From: Verrucomicrobiota bacterium
Lineage (GTDB): Bacteria > Verrucomicrobiota > Verrucomicrobiia > Limisphaerales > J093
Assembly (NCBI GenBank): GCA_016716505.1
Contig: JADJWF010000007.1
Coordinates: 1-64,000, forward strand
Direction of reading: 5' to 3'
DNA length: 64,000 bases
The translations under genes were made by a program, and so were the position numbers. The notes under the pieces were generated by a model. That model was not told where the DNA came from. It worked only from the letters and a program-made list of their open reading frames with translations, and ran no database searches. This document shows, one piece after another, positions 1-8,813 of this stretch (position 1 is the first letter of the stretch; each line of letters starts with the position of its first letter).

Positions 1-154
1 ATGGCGCGGTGTCGGTGTACTTGGTGAGCGCCTTGTTGAGCACATGGCGGATCGCCAGGTAGCCGCCGATCATGGCCACGATGCTGATGACCACCGCGGC
101 CAGACAGCCGTAAAAGAAACACCCGCGTCCCCGGTTGGCGTGTTCGGAATTCAT
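1..154 (-). CDS. Small membrane-anchored hypothetical protein (partial, C-terminus outside window)
   Basis: An ATG at 154 (reverse strand) opens a frame that runs off the left edge of the window, giving about 51 residues. The start is MNSEHANRGRGCFFYGCLAA, followed by a single hydrophobic helix of alternating V/I/A/G residues (roughly residues 13-34), then a basic stretch and the motif KYTDTAP. The layout of a short polar N-terminus with Cys-Phe-Phe, one transmembrane helix and a KYTDT segment resembles hypothetical one-pass membrane proteins I associate with Verrucomicrobia. The function is unknown. Only the first part of the gene is present, so length and C-terminal domains cannot be judged. 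The base stretch just upstream of the start is pyrimidine-rich (CCTCCT) rather than a Shine-Dalgarno. Confidence 0.55.
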   Translation of the reverse strand, partial: MNSEHANRGRGCFFYGCLAAVVISIVAMIGGYLAIRHVLNKALTKYTDTAP

Positions 155-255
155 AGGAGGTTGGGTTCGCCGCTCCCAGGAGACTGCCCGGTGCGCCGTC
201 GGGCCTCAACGCCATTCTGCGCCCGGTCCGCGTGACGGGATGGCCAGCCCGGGGT

Positions 256-3033
256 TCAGTCGAAAGCCAGAATCACCTCGTTGTTCGTGGCCACGGACCG
301 GCCGCGAAAGCGCAGCTCCCCGTCGCCGAATCCGTGGAAGACGCGCACAGCCCGGCTCTGCGCGAGAGGAAGGTCATCCTCCGCCCGCAGCGTGAAGAGC
401 ACCGGCTGCGGGTACGAAACGCCGTCCCACGTCGAGGCATGGAAGGCCAGGAAACGCGGGCCCGCCACCAGGAACCCGAACTGGGGCAGGGCGACGTCAC
501 CTCCGAGAGGATGCCGCGCGTGGTGGACCGAACCGCCGAAGTTGACCGTCACGGTGACCGCGTCCTCCCCCTCGCCAAACATGCTCTCTTGAACGGCGCG
601 ATCGGCCGTCAGAAATCGGTGCCGCGTCATGGGCGTCTGGGCGGTCAGCCGGTGGAGCGGGGACAACACCTCGTGGGTGTTTTTCACGAAGCGGTCGTAG
701 GGATGCAAGTTCTCCGCCCACCCGTGATCGCCGCGGGCGAACGAGGCCGTGCCGCCGGCGATTGCCGGCCGTTGCGATGGCGTGGCCACCCAACGAATCC
801 GGTCGCCGCGGACTTCGAGGCGCCCGACCTGGTACCGGCGTTCGCCGTCGTCCTCTCCGACCAGTTCGGCGCGACCGCTCTCGCGAAACAGACCCACCCG
901 CACTTGGTAGTCCTTGTCCGGCCCCGCGGGCAGGTCGAGCAGGGTCAACGCGGACTGAATCCGTCCCGGCCGCCAGCGCGACGTCGGCGTCTGGGGCGCG
1001 TGGTCAGCCTGGCGAAGGATTTTCCCCTCGTCGTCCGTGAGATGCACGAAGACGCGCCAGTCTTCCGCGGGCGGGCGTTGAATGTCCCACAGCCAGCTCA
1101 CGAGCGCGGTGCGCGGGCCGATTTGATCCAGCTCGGGCGGCAACGGTGCCACCGCCAGCACTCCCGGGGCGGCCGGGGGTGTCCGCCAATACAGATGGGA
1201 CGGGACATTGTGATGATGCAACGGACGACCGATGACCAGGTGGTGAAGCACGTAGGCCGCCGCGCGGTTGGGGTCGTAGCCGTACTTGCCGTAGAGGGCG
1301 ATGCAATCGCGATAGACCAGTTCGAACAAGGGCACCACCACGCCGCCCAGTTTTTCGAGCAGCCCGGCGTCGTGGAAATATCCACCGCTGACCCCGGCGA
1401 GCCCTTCGAAGAAGTCCGCGTGGGGAATCGCCCACTCGCGGCCACACTCGCTGCCGAACATGCCGAAAACCGACCGGGCGTAGTCCGAGAGTTCCTGTTT
1501 CCACCGCAGGTCATCCTGCCGCGTCAGCGGATGTTGTGGATCGAAACACTCCTGGAGGCCGGAAGCGTACGTGGTGTCTATGAAATAGGGGCCATCGCCG
1601 GCGAGACGGTGGACGGCTGGCAGATTCTCCGGTCGTTTGGCCAGGGCCAGTGCGGGTTGCGAACAAATCAGGTACGCGCGCCCGCCGAGCCATCTGCCGC
1701 CCACGGCGAGTTTCCCGTCGCGCTGCTTCATGATCAGGCGTTCGTCCCATGACGGCGAATCGCGATATATGTCCTGGTAGTTGTCGTGCAGGCTGACCAG
1801 ATAGCCCGCCCGTTTGATCCGTTGCACGCAGTCCACGAAGGCCGCGTCGCCGCCGCATTCCGGCGCGGTGGGCAGGATGTCCGGGTGCTGGTTGTCGTAG
1901 CCGCGATGAATCCAACCGCCCAGGCCGAAGAGGACACGATCCAGTTGGAGATCATGCCGCAGGTGCTCGGCCACCTGTGCCGCTTCGTCGAACGTCCAGT
2001 TCACGCGCACGGATTCCTCTTGGGAGCTTTCTTCGTTCATCCGTCGCGCCAGGAGGGTCCAGAGCTTGAAGTTGGTCGCGCCGAAGAGGCGCGCCCGGTC
2101 GGGATTATCCCGGAGTTTGTCGTGCCACGTGACCCGCCAGCCCCGTTCGCGGGCCACGTCTCGGTACGCCTGCGCCACCGTGACGTGATCGCCTCGTCCG
2201 GGGAAGGCGAGGCGGAAACTCCGGGCGCTCGGGCGCAGGATCAGCGCCGGCGCCAGCGTCTGACTACCCGGATCCGCTCCCGCCGCCGGCAGGACGCTGG
2301 TCACCTCAGCGCGCACGTACGGGTCGGACCAGGAGATCAGCGCCGTCGCGCCCTGCTTTAGCACGCCCAGCATCGCCAGGTGGCAGCCCTCATAAGCATA
2401 GGTGTCGAAGCTGTGGGTGAAAGCCCGTCCGCTGTCAGCCGGAATGAGAATGCCTTCGCGCACCGGCACGAGCACCGCGCCTTGCTCGGCGTCGGTGACC
2501 CATAACGCGTCATCCAGCAGCCGGACGCTCTCGACGGACAGGCCCGGGTCGGCGGCCCAGGACCAATCCAGCGATCGGCCGTCCCGTCCGGCGCGCACCG
2601 TGACGCGCAGGTCGCCGGTTCCCGGCGCTTCGCCAACCCGGAAGCTCGCCGTCAACGTGTCGTCGCCAGTGAAGGCGAGCCGGCAGGCGGCGAGGGGTCT
2701 TCGCTCCAACTGGCCACCGGAGCGCAGCGTGACTTCGCCGAAGCGCGGTTGGCGCGCGTTGGACCTCCAGACCGTCCCGCCCTCCTTGTCTTCAATCGCA
2801 TACGCGCCGGTGTCCTCCGTCCATCGGAAGCGAAGGAACCGGGTTTCGATCTCGCGCTCGGCGGCACCGGCGTTATCGGTCAGCATCAGCGAGACACTGA
2901 CCACGGCGGCGGCGGCGGCGGGCCTCAAGCAAGGACGCCAGCCGAAGCGGCCGCATCCGCGGGCCAAACCACTTTCGTTACTCTTTGCCTGCTGCATGGC
3001 GCGGAACATCCCGCCGCGCCGACCCACGCCCAT
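256..3033 (-). CDS. Secreted DUF5696-like / TIM-barrel glycoside-hydrolase-like protein
   Basis: This 925-residue protein has an N-terminal signal sequence. Possible ATG starts lie at 3033, 3009 and 2997; the last gives the most ordinary signal peptide, a polar basic region and then an Ala/Val-rich core ending in AGAAE. A beta-sandwich-like N-terminal part (to about residue 290) carries the segment VLVPVREGILIPADSG, like the 'YLIPDGSG' region of DUF5696 proteins. A barrel-like middle follows with FGLGGWIHRGYDNQHPD, SLHDNYQDIY and YFIDTTYAS, motifs rich in Asp, His and aromatic residues as expected of a carbohydrate-binding active site. A C-terminal beta-domain (about 640-780) follows. I infer a periplasmic or secreted polysaccharide-processing role; the substrate is unknown. 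It is divergent from the glutaredoxin gene and sits close to two other exported proteins with likely glycan links. Confidence 0.7.
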   Translation of the reverse strand: MGVGRRGGMFRAMQQAKSNESGLARGCGRFGWRPCLRPAAAAAVVSVSLMLTDNAGAAEREIETRFLRFRWTEDTGAYAIEDKEGGTVWRSNARQPRFGEVTLRSGGQLERRPLAACRLAFTGDDTLTASFRVGEAPGTGDLRVTVRAGRDGRSLDWSWAADPGLSVESVRLLDDALWVTDAEQGAVLVPVREGILIPADSGRAFTHSFDTYAYEGCHLAMLGVLKQGATALISWSDPYVRAEVTSVLPAAGADPGSQTLAPALILRPSARSFRLAFPGRGDHVTVAQAYRDVARERGWRVTWHDKLRDNPDRARLFGATNFKLWTLLARRMNEESSQEESVRVNWTFDEAAQVAEHLRHDLQLDRVLFGLGGWIHRGYDNQHPDILPTAPECGGDAAFVDCVQRIKRAGYLVSLHDNYQDIYRDSPSWDERLIMKQRDGKLAVGGRWLGGRAYLICSQPALALAKRPENLPAVHRLAGDGPYFIDTTYASGLQECFDPQHPLTRQDDLRWKQELSDYARSVFGMFGSECGREWAIPHADFFEGLAGVSGGYFHDAGLLEKLGGVVVPLFELVYRDCIALYGKYGYDPNRAAAYVLHHLVIGRPLHHHNVPSHLYWRTPPAAPGVLAVAPLPPELDQIGPRTALVSWLWDIQRPPAEDWRVFVHLTDDEGKILRQADHAPQTPTSRWRPGRIQSALTLLDLPAGPDKDYQVRVGLFRESGRAELVGEDDGERRYQVGRLEVRGDRIRWVATPSQRPAIAGGTASFARGDHGWAENLHPYDRFVKNTHEVLSPLHRLTAQTPMTRHRFLTADRAVQESMFGEGEDAVTVTVNFGGSVHHARHPLGGDVALPQFGFLVAGPRFLAFHASTWDGVSYPQPVLFTLRAEDDLPLAQSRAVRVFHGFGDGELRFRGRSVATNNEVILAFD

Positions 3034-3108
3034 TGACGGGGGTCAAGCCCCGGCGGGCCAATTGCGCCCGGGCTGAGTTGTGCCATCCTAACGCGCTCTG
3101 AATTGGCT

Positions 3109-3444
3109 ATGACGAAACCCAAGATCATCGCTTACCTGAAACCTACCTGTGGCTGGAGCAACGGCGTTCGGGCCGTGCTCCGCAAATACGACCTGCCCTA
3201 CGAGGACCGGGACATCATCAATGACCCGGCCCAGCGACAGGAAATGATCGAGAAAAGCGGGCAGATGTTGAGCCCGTGCGTGGAGATCAATGGCCGGATG
3301 CTGGCGGACGTCAGCGGCGACGAAGTGGAAGCCTACCTGCTCCAGCAAGGGTTGGTGGAGCCCAATGGCCGCCAGGCGGACGCGCCCACCAACGCCCCGT
3401 GTGCCCATGAGATTCCGGTGAGCAGCGAAATCAGCTTCCGCTGA
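3109..3444 (+). CDS. Glutaredoxin-family protein with C-terminal extension
   Basis: This protein of about 111 residues has a thioredoxin fold. The first strand (IIAYLKP) leads to the active-site motif TCGWSNGV, which has one active-site Cys followed by Gly-Trp-Ser, so it is of the monothiol CxxS type. Later come YEDRDIIND, then the cis-Pro segment LSPCVEINGRML and the final helix with DVSGDEVEAYL, all typical of glutaredoxins. About 25 extra residues at the C-terminus contain one more Cys (APCAHEIP) and are not part of the usual domain. The ATG at 3109 is preferred over an in-frame TTG at 3103. The family binds glutathione and reduces mixed disulfides or handles Fe-S clusters; which applies here cannot be told. 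It is divergent from the large secreted protein and lies about 110 bp before the propeller gene. Confidence 0.85.
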   Translation: MTKPKIIAYLKPTCGWSNGVRAVLRKYDLPYEDRDIINDPAQRQEMIEKSGQMLSPCVEINGRMLADVSGDEVEAYLLQQGLVEPNGRQADAPTNAPCAHEIPVSSEISFR

Positions 3445-3555
3445 GCCGCGTCTGGCTGGGCGCGGTATCCCCACCACTTGTCCGCGGCCAGATTGGGTTG
3501 CGCGGTGGGGGTGATGTGAATGTCGGCGATTCGTTCCCCATCCAATCCCGCCGTT

Positions 3556-4809
3556 ATGATGAAATCTTGCTCCCCGGGTCGTCTCGTCGCGGCGGTCTTG
3601 ACCATCGTCCTTCCGACCGCACTGGCGGCGGACTGGCCCCAGTGGCGTGGCCCCAACCGAGATGGCCTCTCCGCGGAAACGGGCTTGCTGAAAGAGTGGC
3701 CCGCCGAGGGTCCGCCGCTGGTTTGGACGGCAAAAGGTCTGGGCGGTGGCTATACCACCCCGTCTATCACCCAAGGGCGAATCTTTGGCCTCGGCTATCG
3801 CGGCGACGACGAGGTCGCCTGGGCGCTGGATGAGGCGACGGGCAGGGAGCTTTGGGCCACGAAGACGACCGACGCGAATCGGCGGGTGGGCTATCCGGAA
3901 GGTCCCCGGTCCACGCCCACGGTGGACGGCGACCGGTTGTACTTCATTGGTGCCGGCGGCAACCTGGTCTGCTTGGACACCAGAACGGGCAAGCTGGTTT
4001 GGACCAAGGATTTGGTGAGAGACTTCGGCGGCAAGATGATGTCCGGGTGGGGCTATTCCGAGTCGCCGTTGGTGGACGGGGAGAAGGTGGTTTGCACGCC
4101 CGGCGGGCCGCAGGGAACGGTGGCGGCCTTCAACAAGGCCACAGGTGACTTGTTGTGGCAGAGCCGCGAGATTACCGATGACGCGGCCTACTCGTCGCTG
4201 GTGATCGCCAACTTCGGAGGCCGGCGTCAGTATGTTCAGCTCACTGCCGCCAGCGTCTTCGGCGTCGCCGCCGACACCGGGAAATTGCTGTGGCGGGCTC
4301 CACGGTCGGGACGCACCGCCGTGATCCCCACTCCGATCCTGCATGACGACCTGGTGTACGTGACCTCGGGCTACGGGGTCGGCTGCAATCTTTTCCGGGT
4401 CAGCGCGGAGGGTGGATCCTTCAAAGCGGAGGAACTGTACAACAACAAGGTGATGGTGAACCACCACGGCGGCGTCGTGAAGCTGGGCGAGCACCTCTAC
4501 GGCTTTTCCGACGGCAAGGGCTGGACCTGCCAGGAATTAAAGACTGGCAAGGAGGTCTGGCAGGAGAAGGACAAGCTCGGCAAGGGGGCAATCGGTTACG
4601 CGGATGGCCATCTCTATCTGCGCTTCGAGAGCGGTCCGGGTACGGTGGTCCTGATCGAGGCGACGCCGGAAGGCTTCAAGGAAAAGGGTCGGTTCAATCA
4701 GCCCGAGCGCAGCGGGAAAAACAGTTGGCCCCACCCCATCGTCGTCAACGGCAAGCTCTACCTGCGGGATCAGGATGTGCTGCTCTGCTACGACGTGCGG
4801 GCGCAGTAG
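3556..4809 (+). CDS. Exported PQQ-like beta-propeller protein
   Basis: From ATG 3556 (a second ATG follows at 3559) the product begins with a clear Sec signal peptide, MMKSCSPGRLVAAVLTIVLP and then TALAADWPQWRG. The WPQWRGPNRDG motif directly after the cleavage site is a hallmark of exported PQQ-like propeller proteins in Verrucomicrobia and Planctomycetes. Repeated blades show the pattern 'ALDEATGRELW', 'CLDTRTGKLVW', 'AFNKATGDLLW', 'GVAADTGKLLW' and 'ELKTGKEVW', about 40-55 residues apart. No enzyme motif is visible. Such propellers may be scaffolds or former dehydrogenase domains, so I do not assign a reaction. It is convergent with the PmoA-like gene downstream, with only 57 bp between the stop codons. 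Confidence 0.85.
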   Translation: MMKSCSPGRLVAAVLTIVLPTALAADWPQWRGPNRDGLSAETGLLKEWPAEGPPLVWTAKGLGGGYTTPSITQGRIFGLGYRGDDEVAWALDEATGRELWATKTTDANRRVGYPEGPRSTPTVDGDRLYFIGAGGNLVCLDTRTGKLVWTKDLVRDFGGKMMSGWGYSESPLVDGEKVVCTPGGPQGTVAAFNKATGDLLWQSREITDDAAYSSLVIANFGGRRQYVQLTAASVFGVAADTGKLLWRAPRSGRTAVIPTPILHDDLVYVTSGYGVGCNLFRVSAEGGSFKAEELYNNKVMVNHHGGVVKLGEHLYGFSDGKGWTCQELKTGKEVWQEKDKLGKGAIGYADGHLYLRFESGPGTVVLIEATPEGFKEKGRFNQPERSGKNSWPHPIVVNGKLYLRDQDVLLCYDVRAQ

Positions 4810-4866
4810 CTTCCGGCGCCCCTCCTCCGCCCCTCCGCTTCCGGTCGGCGGCCGACCGATGGCGCT

Positions 4867-5856
4867 TCACCAGCCGTGTTGGAGCCACGCGGCGTAACGC
4901 TGGTCCAGTTCGTCCGGCGAGAGCCGGCGGTCGGAAGCGATGACCAGGTAGTCCAGCGCGAATCGTTCTCCCTGCGGATACGTCAACGGCGCGCGGTCGA
5001 GTTCCTGCGTGGCGGAGAGGTAGGCGAACCCGTTCAACATGCTGAAGAAAACGCTCCGTCCCGCGTTGGACGGTTGATCAAACATCGCCACCGTCACGTC
5101 CCGGCTGCCGATGGTTTGCGTCATGGCGGTCCAGTCGGCGGGCGTGGTCTCGTTGCCGGCGTTCGGCGCGGTGTACGGGGCGCGGGCGGAGTTCCACCGC
5201 ACCGCCGAGCCGTCGAAGGCTCGCGCGAATCTCAAGCCCAAGCCGAAATACACGGACCCACTGAGCGTGACCGCGGGCGCCCCCTGACCGGCGGTGAACG
5301 CGCCCTGCCAGCGGACGGCCACTTCTCCGCGGGGCTCATCCACCGTTATCGTCAAGGTGCGGAGCTCTTCGAGGAGGGCCACCGGCCGCGTGTCTGCCAG
5401 GCCGCGATGCTGTCGCGCCACCCAGTGAAGCGGTTGGCGGATGACGACCCGCGGCAGACGGTCCCTGCCCGAGGTGGCTTCCACCGACGGCCGGGCGAGG
5501 GGTTTCTGCACGCCCGGATCGTTGGCCTCTTCCCAGAAGTTGGTCCCGTTGACCGCGATGGCGTACATGAGGCCGTGGTGGTGAAGATGATCCGCCGGAG
5601 CGTCGAGCAGCACATTCTCCCCGCCCAGCGTCCACAATTCCTTGACGTAGGGCTTCCACTGATTGCTGGCGAAGGCGTACACCAGCACCGGCCTCTCCTT
5701 GAACAGCACGGCAAGCCGACCGGCGGCCGTATCGGTCTGAACCCGCAGGTGGTCGCTGATCGTTTCCGAGGTTTGTGCGTCGGCTGGTTGTGGCGGTGCC
5801 AGCAGGGCAAGGGCAGCCATGACGGTGGCGCAGCGGGAAAAGACGAAGTGCTTCAT
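4867..5856 (-). CDS. PmoA-like / DUF6807 family secreted protein
   Basis: The ATG at 5856 gives 329 residues with a Sec signal peptide: MKHFVFSRCA, a hydrophobic AALALLAPP core, and cleavage near ADAQ. The family signature follows: LVYAFASNQWKPYVKELWTL, then DHLHHHGLMYAI with its His cluster and NFWEE, and near the end FFSMLNGFAYLSAT and ERFALDYLVI. These match the methane-oxygenase PmoA-like family (DUF6807), which despite its name is widespread in polysaccharide-degrading bacteria and has no settled function. Longer in-frame extensions to 6111 lack signal-peptide logic and were not chosen. Its neighbours include other exported, probably glycan-related proteins, which is consistent but not proof. 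Confidence 0.85.
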   Translation of the reverse strand: MKHFVFSRCATVMAALALLAPPQPADAQTSETISDHLRVQTDTAAGRLAVLFKERPVLVYAFASNQWKPYVKELWTLGGENVLLDAPADHLHHHGLMYAIAVNGTNFWEEANDPGVQKPLARPSVEATSGRDRLPRVVIRQPLHWVARQHRGLADTRPVALLEELRTLTITVDEPRGEVAVRWQGAFTAGQGAPAVTLSGSVYFGLGLRFARAFDGSAVRWNSARAPYTAPNAGNETTPADWTAMTQTIGSRDVTVAMFDQPSNAGRSVFFSMLNGFAYLSATQELDRAPLTYPQGERFALDYLVIASDRRLSPDELDQRYAAWLQHGW

Positions 5857-6478
5857 GGATCGTACCGTGCCGGAAAGCGCCCGCCTTGGCAAAGCAAACG
5901 GGATTCGATTCGCGGGCGGTTTCCCGATGGGCCAGCAGGTCTCGTACAACCACAGGGCAGGAGGCAGGCGATCACTTCGTCCCTTTCCGGGCACGGCCCG
6001 CGCTGCGGCCCTCGCAATTGGATGCCGGCTGGAGAATCTGGCATGCCGCTGGCGCGTTGCCGAGTCTCGCCGGGGCTGACAGGGGTCGGTGTGTAAGGTT
6101 CCGGCGGCCACTGGTGGCGTCGTTCACGCTGCGGCCCGATCGGAGGGGACGATTGCTCCTCACAGGAGCGAACATCGAGCCGTTCGCCGCACTGCCCGGG
6201 CCCGGCCGCCGAGCATTCCTGACAAACATCTCGCCCCTCGCTCGTGGCTCGGCGCCGGCCGGGCGTTGGTGCCGCCCGACTTCCCACGACGGGCTGAGCC
6301 TTCTGGGGATTCGGCTCAGGGTCGGGGCGGGCTTGGGTTCAATGCGCAGTGAGAACCGCCACCGGATGACGGCGGCGGCCAGACCCCAGGGGTCCAGGGC
6401 TTCAGGACCAAGCCGGGCAGCCGAACGGCTTCCAGCTTCCCGCGCTAGCGCGGTCCGCCGGTCGCCCCGCAGGCGGGA
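5857..6478. other. Long non-coding gap with strong inverted repeats
   Basis: About 620 bp with no convincing gene; all open frames here have the random Arg/Pro/Ala-rich look of GC-rich noise. The stretch contains several hairpin-forming inverted repeats. GCTCCT/AGGAGC lies at 6155-6169 with a 3-base loop. A two-part stem lies at 6271-6332, with outer arms 6271-6280 and 6321-6332 and inner arms CTGAGCC (6294-6300) and GGCTCAG (6313-6319). No T-run follows either hairpin on either strand, so they are not simple terminators. The region could hold an untranslated leader of the PmoA-like gene or a structured RNA. I could not match it to tmRNA, RNase P or SRP RNA by their conserved cores. Confidence 0.35.
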
Positions 6479-7249
6479 TCACATCCCCATGATTTGATAG
6501 CCGCAGTCCACGTAGATCACCTGTCCGGTGATGGCGGCGGCTCCGTCACTGGCGAGGAAGACGCCGGTGGCCCCGAGCTCCTCCGGCAACAGGTTGCGGC
6601 GCAGCGGCGCGCGTTCCTCGTACTGCTTGAGCATCGCCGTAAAACCCGAGATCCCGCGGGCGGCCAGGGTGTTGACCGGGCCGGCGCTGATGCAATTGAC
6701 GCGGATCTTCAGGGGGCCGAGGTCATAGGCGAGGTAGCGAGTGCAGGCCTCGAGGGAGGCTTTGGCCACGCCCATGACGTTGTAGTGCGGAACCACCTTT
6801 TCCGCGCCGTAGTAGCTCATGCCGATGATGCTCCCGCCCTCGGTCATCAACGGCGCCGCCGCCCGGGCGATGGCCACCAAGGAGTAGGCGCTGACGTCGT
6901 GAGCGATGCGGAAGGCTTCGCGGCTGGTGTTCAGGAATTTGCCCTCCAGGGCATCTTTGGGCGCGAAGGCCACCGAATGCAGGACCAGATGCAGGCGGCC
7001 ATACTTGGCGCGCACCGCTTCGAACACCGCGGCGATCTGTTCGTCCTTCGTGACATCGCAGGGCAGGATGAGAGTGTCCGGGCCGAAGGTGGCGGCCAGT
7101 TCCTCGACATTTTCCTTGAGCCGTTCTCCCTGGTAGGTGAAGGCCAGGGTAGCGCCTTCCCGTGACCAGGCCTGGGCGATGGCCCACGCGATCGAGCGCT
7201 TGTTCGCGACCCCAAAGACCAGGCCGATTTTTCCGGCGAGCAGAGACAT
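6479..7249 (-). CDS. fabI: Enoyl-[acyl-carrier-protein] reductase (NADH), FabI type
   Basis: Catalyses the last reduction of each fatty-acid elongation cycle, reducing trans-2-enoyl-ACP. The 256-residue product starting at ATG 7249 shows the FabI variant of the short-chain dehydrogenase fold: GLVFGVANKRSIAWAIAQAW for NAD binding (residues about 9-28), SVAFAPKDALEG, and the FabI catalytic pattern Y-x6-K in YYGAEKVVPHYNVMGVAKAS, followed by NCISAGPVNTLAARGI. The end VIYVDCGYQIMGM is typical. An upstream in-frame extension to 7342 adds only low-complexity residues and is rejected. It is transcribed on its own, about 140 bp downstream of the serine hydrolase gene on the same strand. Confidence 0.96.
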   Translation of the reverse strand: MSLLAGKIGLVFGVANKRSIAWAIAQAWSREGATLAFTYQGERLKENVEELAATFGPDTLILPCDVTKDEQIAAVFEAVRAKYGRLHLVLHSVAFAPKDALEGKFLNTSREAFRIAHDVSAYSLVAIARAAAPLMTEGGSIIGMSYYGAEKVVPHYNVMGVAKASLEACTRYLAYDLGPLKIRVNCISAGPVNTLAARGISGFTAMLKQYEERAPLRRNLLPEELGATGVFLASDGAAAITGQVIYVDCGYQIMGM

Positions 7250-7387
7250 GATCGTTTCCTTGAACTGGCGGGGAATAGCGTTAGGGGCGCTGGGGGCGGG
7301 TGGCAAGGTTGGAAATGCCCCACGCCAGGGGAGCACGACCACCGACGCCGTTAATCGCCGCGGCGCCGAGTTGCGTCGGAGCGGACT

Positions 7388-8737
7388 TCAGTCGAGGAAG
7401 AGTGAGACCAACTTGCCGGCCACCGCGTCCGTCGCTTGAAAGGCGCGGTCGCCGCCGATGTTGGTCACGATGACCATCGCGAAATCCCGGTCCGGCGCGA
7501 GCCAGACATTCGCGTACCACTGGGTGTTCGAGCCGGTATGGCTGAAGGTCCGCCCACCCGCCCAAGGCCGCGAGCCCACCACCCAGCCCAAGGCGTAGCC
7601 CTGACCGGCCACGTCCGCGTGGAGTTTGCGGAAGGTGGCGGTGGACATGAGCCGACCACGGCCGAGTTCGCCGGCGACATGAAAGGCGGCGTACCGTGCG
7701 AGGTCGAGCAATGAGCAATGCACGGTCGCCGCCGGCCCGATGCCGGGCGGGTTGTCAGCCGAGGTGCCCGGTTCCACCGGAACGGGAGTCGTGCCGCTGA
7801 AGGTGTGACCCCACGGCTGATTGATGTGGCGGGGTGTGGCCGGCACGCCGAAACCGGCGCTGGCAAGGCTCAGCGGCTGAAAGAGCTTCTCGGTCAGCAG
7901 GTCCTCCCAACTGCGGTTCATCACTTCCTCGAGCATGGCCCCCGCGAGTGCGAAGCCGGCGTTCGAATAGATGTAGGCGGTGCCGGGCTTGGCCGACGGC
8001 GGGAGGGGCGTCAGCTTTTCCAGCAGGAAGCGGCGCTGTTCGCGCGGCGTCCCCTTGTGGTTCCAAAGCTGCGACCAAATGCCGCTCGGGTTCAGGTCGT
8101 GGGGCGCGCCGCTCCGGTTCGAGAGCAACTGCTCCAAGGTGACCGTCTTCCAGTCCGCGTGCATCGCAGGGGCCGCGTCGGGGAAAACCTCCGCGAGCTT
8201 GGTTTGCCAGGTCAGACGCCCCTCATCCACAAGAATTCCCGCCAGGGTGGCGGTGAAAGATTTGGTGACCGAACCGAGGTGCCACTTGTCGGTCAGCGTC
8301 ACCGGCTCGCTCACCCCGTGTTTGCGCACGCCCACGACACCAACGCCGACGATGCGATTCGACCGGACGACTGCACAGGCCAGCGCCGGGACGTTGAACT
8401 GGGTGCGGATGGGCGCCAGGTCGGTGTTGAGATCGCGGACGGGGAATTCTTCCAGGCGAAAGAATCTTTGCTCGTCACCCGCCGCCGGGAGGAGTCGGGC
8501 GATCAAGCCTTGGCCGGCGATCACGGGCGAATCGAGGTCGTTCCAATTCCCGGGATTCCCCGTCGTCTGCAACTGATAGCCGAGGCCGTCAGCCGCTTGG
8601 AAACGCAACTCGACTGCCGGCGCAATGGTCAGCTCCGCGGCGGCCAACCGACCCGTCAGCGCCGCCACCAGCGAGAGGGCCAGGTAAATGGCGCGGTCCG
8701 GGTCAGGAGTCCGGCGTATCGCCGCAAGCTGATTCAT
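7388..8737 (-). CDS. Serine hydrolase, class C beta-lactamase-like fold, with N-terminal beta domain
   Basis: The ATG at 8737 gives 449 residues. After a signal-like hydrophobic stretch (residues 17-34) comes a small beta domain (about 40-97) with the pattern LGYQLQTTGNPGNW...EQRFFRLEEF. That is the same 'RLERSTDL..W...FFRL' module that ends the two giant proteins at 32-41 kb. The catalytic part follows: the nucleophile motif S156-V-T-K159, the YSNAGFALAG motif (Y-x-N), and SHTGSN in place of the KTG box. This is the beta-lactamase/D-Ala-D-Ala carboxypeptidase/esterase superfamily; the substrate cannot be predicted, and a role as a peptidase or esterase in the envelope is likely. The frame stays open far upstream across the next gene, but that part is out of register with a real gene and is ignored. 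Confidence 0.88.
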   Translation of the reverse strand: MNQLAAIRRTPDPDRAIYLALSLVAALTGRLAAAELTIAPAVELRFQAADGLGYQLQTTGNPGNWNDLDSPVIAGQGLIARLLPAAGDEQRFFRLEEFPVRDLNTDLAPIRTQFNVPALACAVVRSNRIVGVGVVGVRKHGVSEPVTLTDKWHLGSVTKSFTATLAGILVDEGRLTWQTKLAEVFPDAAPAMHADWKTVTLEQLLSNRSGAPHDLNPSGIWSQLWNHKGTPREQRRFLLEKLTPLPPSAKPGTAYIYSNAGFALAGAMLEEVMNRSWEDLLTEKLFQPLSLASAGFGVPATPRHINQPWGHTFSGTTPVPVEPGTSADNPPGIGPAATVHCSLLDLARYAAFHVAGELGRGRLMSTATFRKLHADVAGQGYALGWVVGSRPWAGGRTFSHTGSNTQWYANVWLAPDRDFAMVIVTNIGGDRAFQATDAVAGKLVSLFLD

Positions 8738-8813
8738 GGCCACCAAGGGAGCGTGGAGTTGCCGGGTTGGCAACTCGCTCGTTGGTGGAGAAACGGGACT
8801 GCGGGGTGTTGGC

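Noticed and set aside
3088..4494. 468-codon open frame antisense to the glutaredoxin and propeller genes
   Set aside because: Random composition; it covers two clearly coding genes on the plus strand.
6150..6470. Known structural RNA (tmRNA, RNase P RNA, SRP RNA)
   Set aside because: The conserved cores (tmRNA tRNA-like ends, the GAGGAAAGTCC of RNase P, the GGAAGGAAGCAG of SRP) are absent on both strands.
5886..6497. 203-codon forward frame in the long gap
   Set aside because: Arg/Ala/Pro/Ser noise without motif; it also overlaps the 3' end of fabI.
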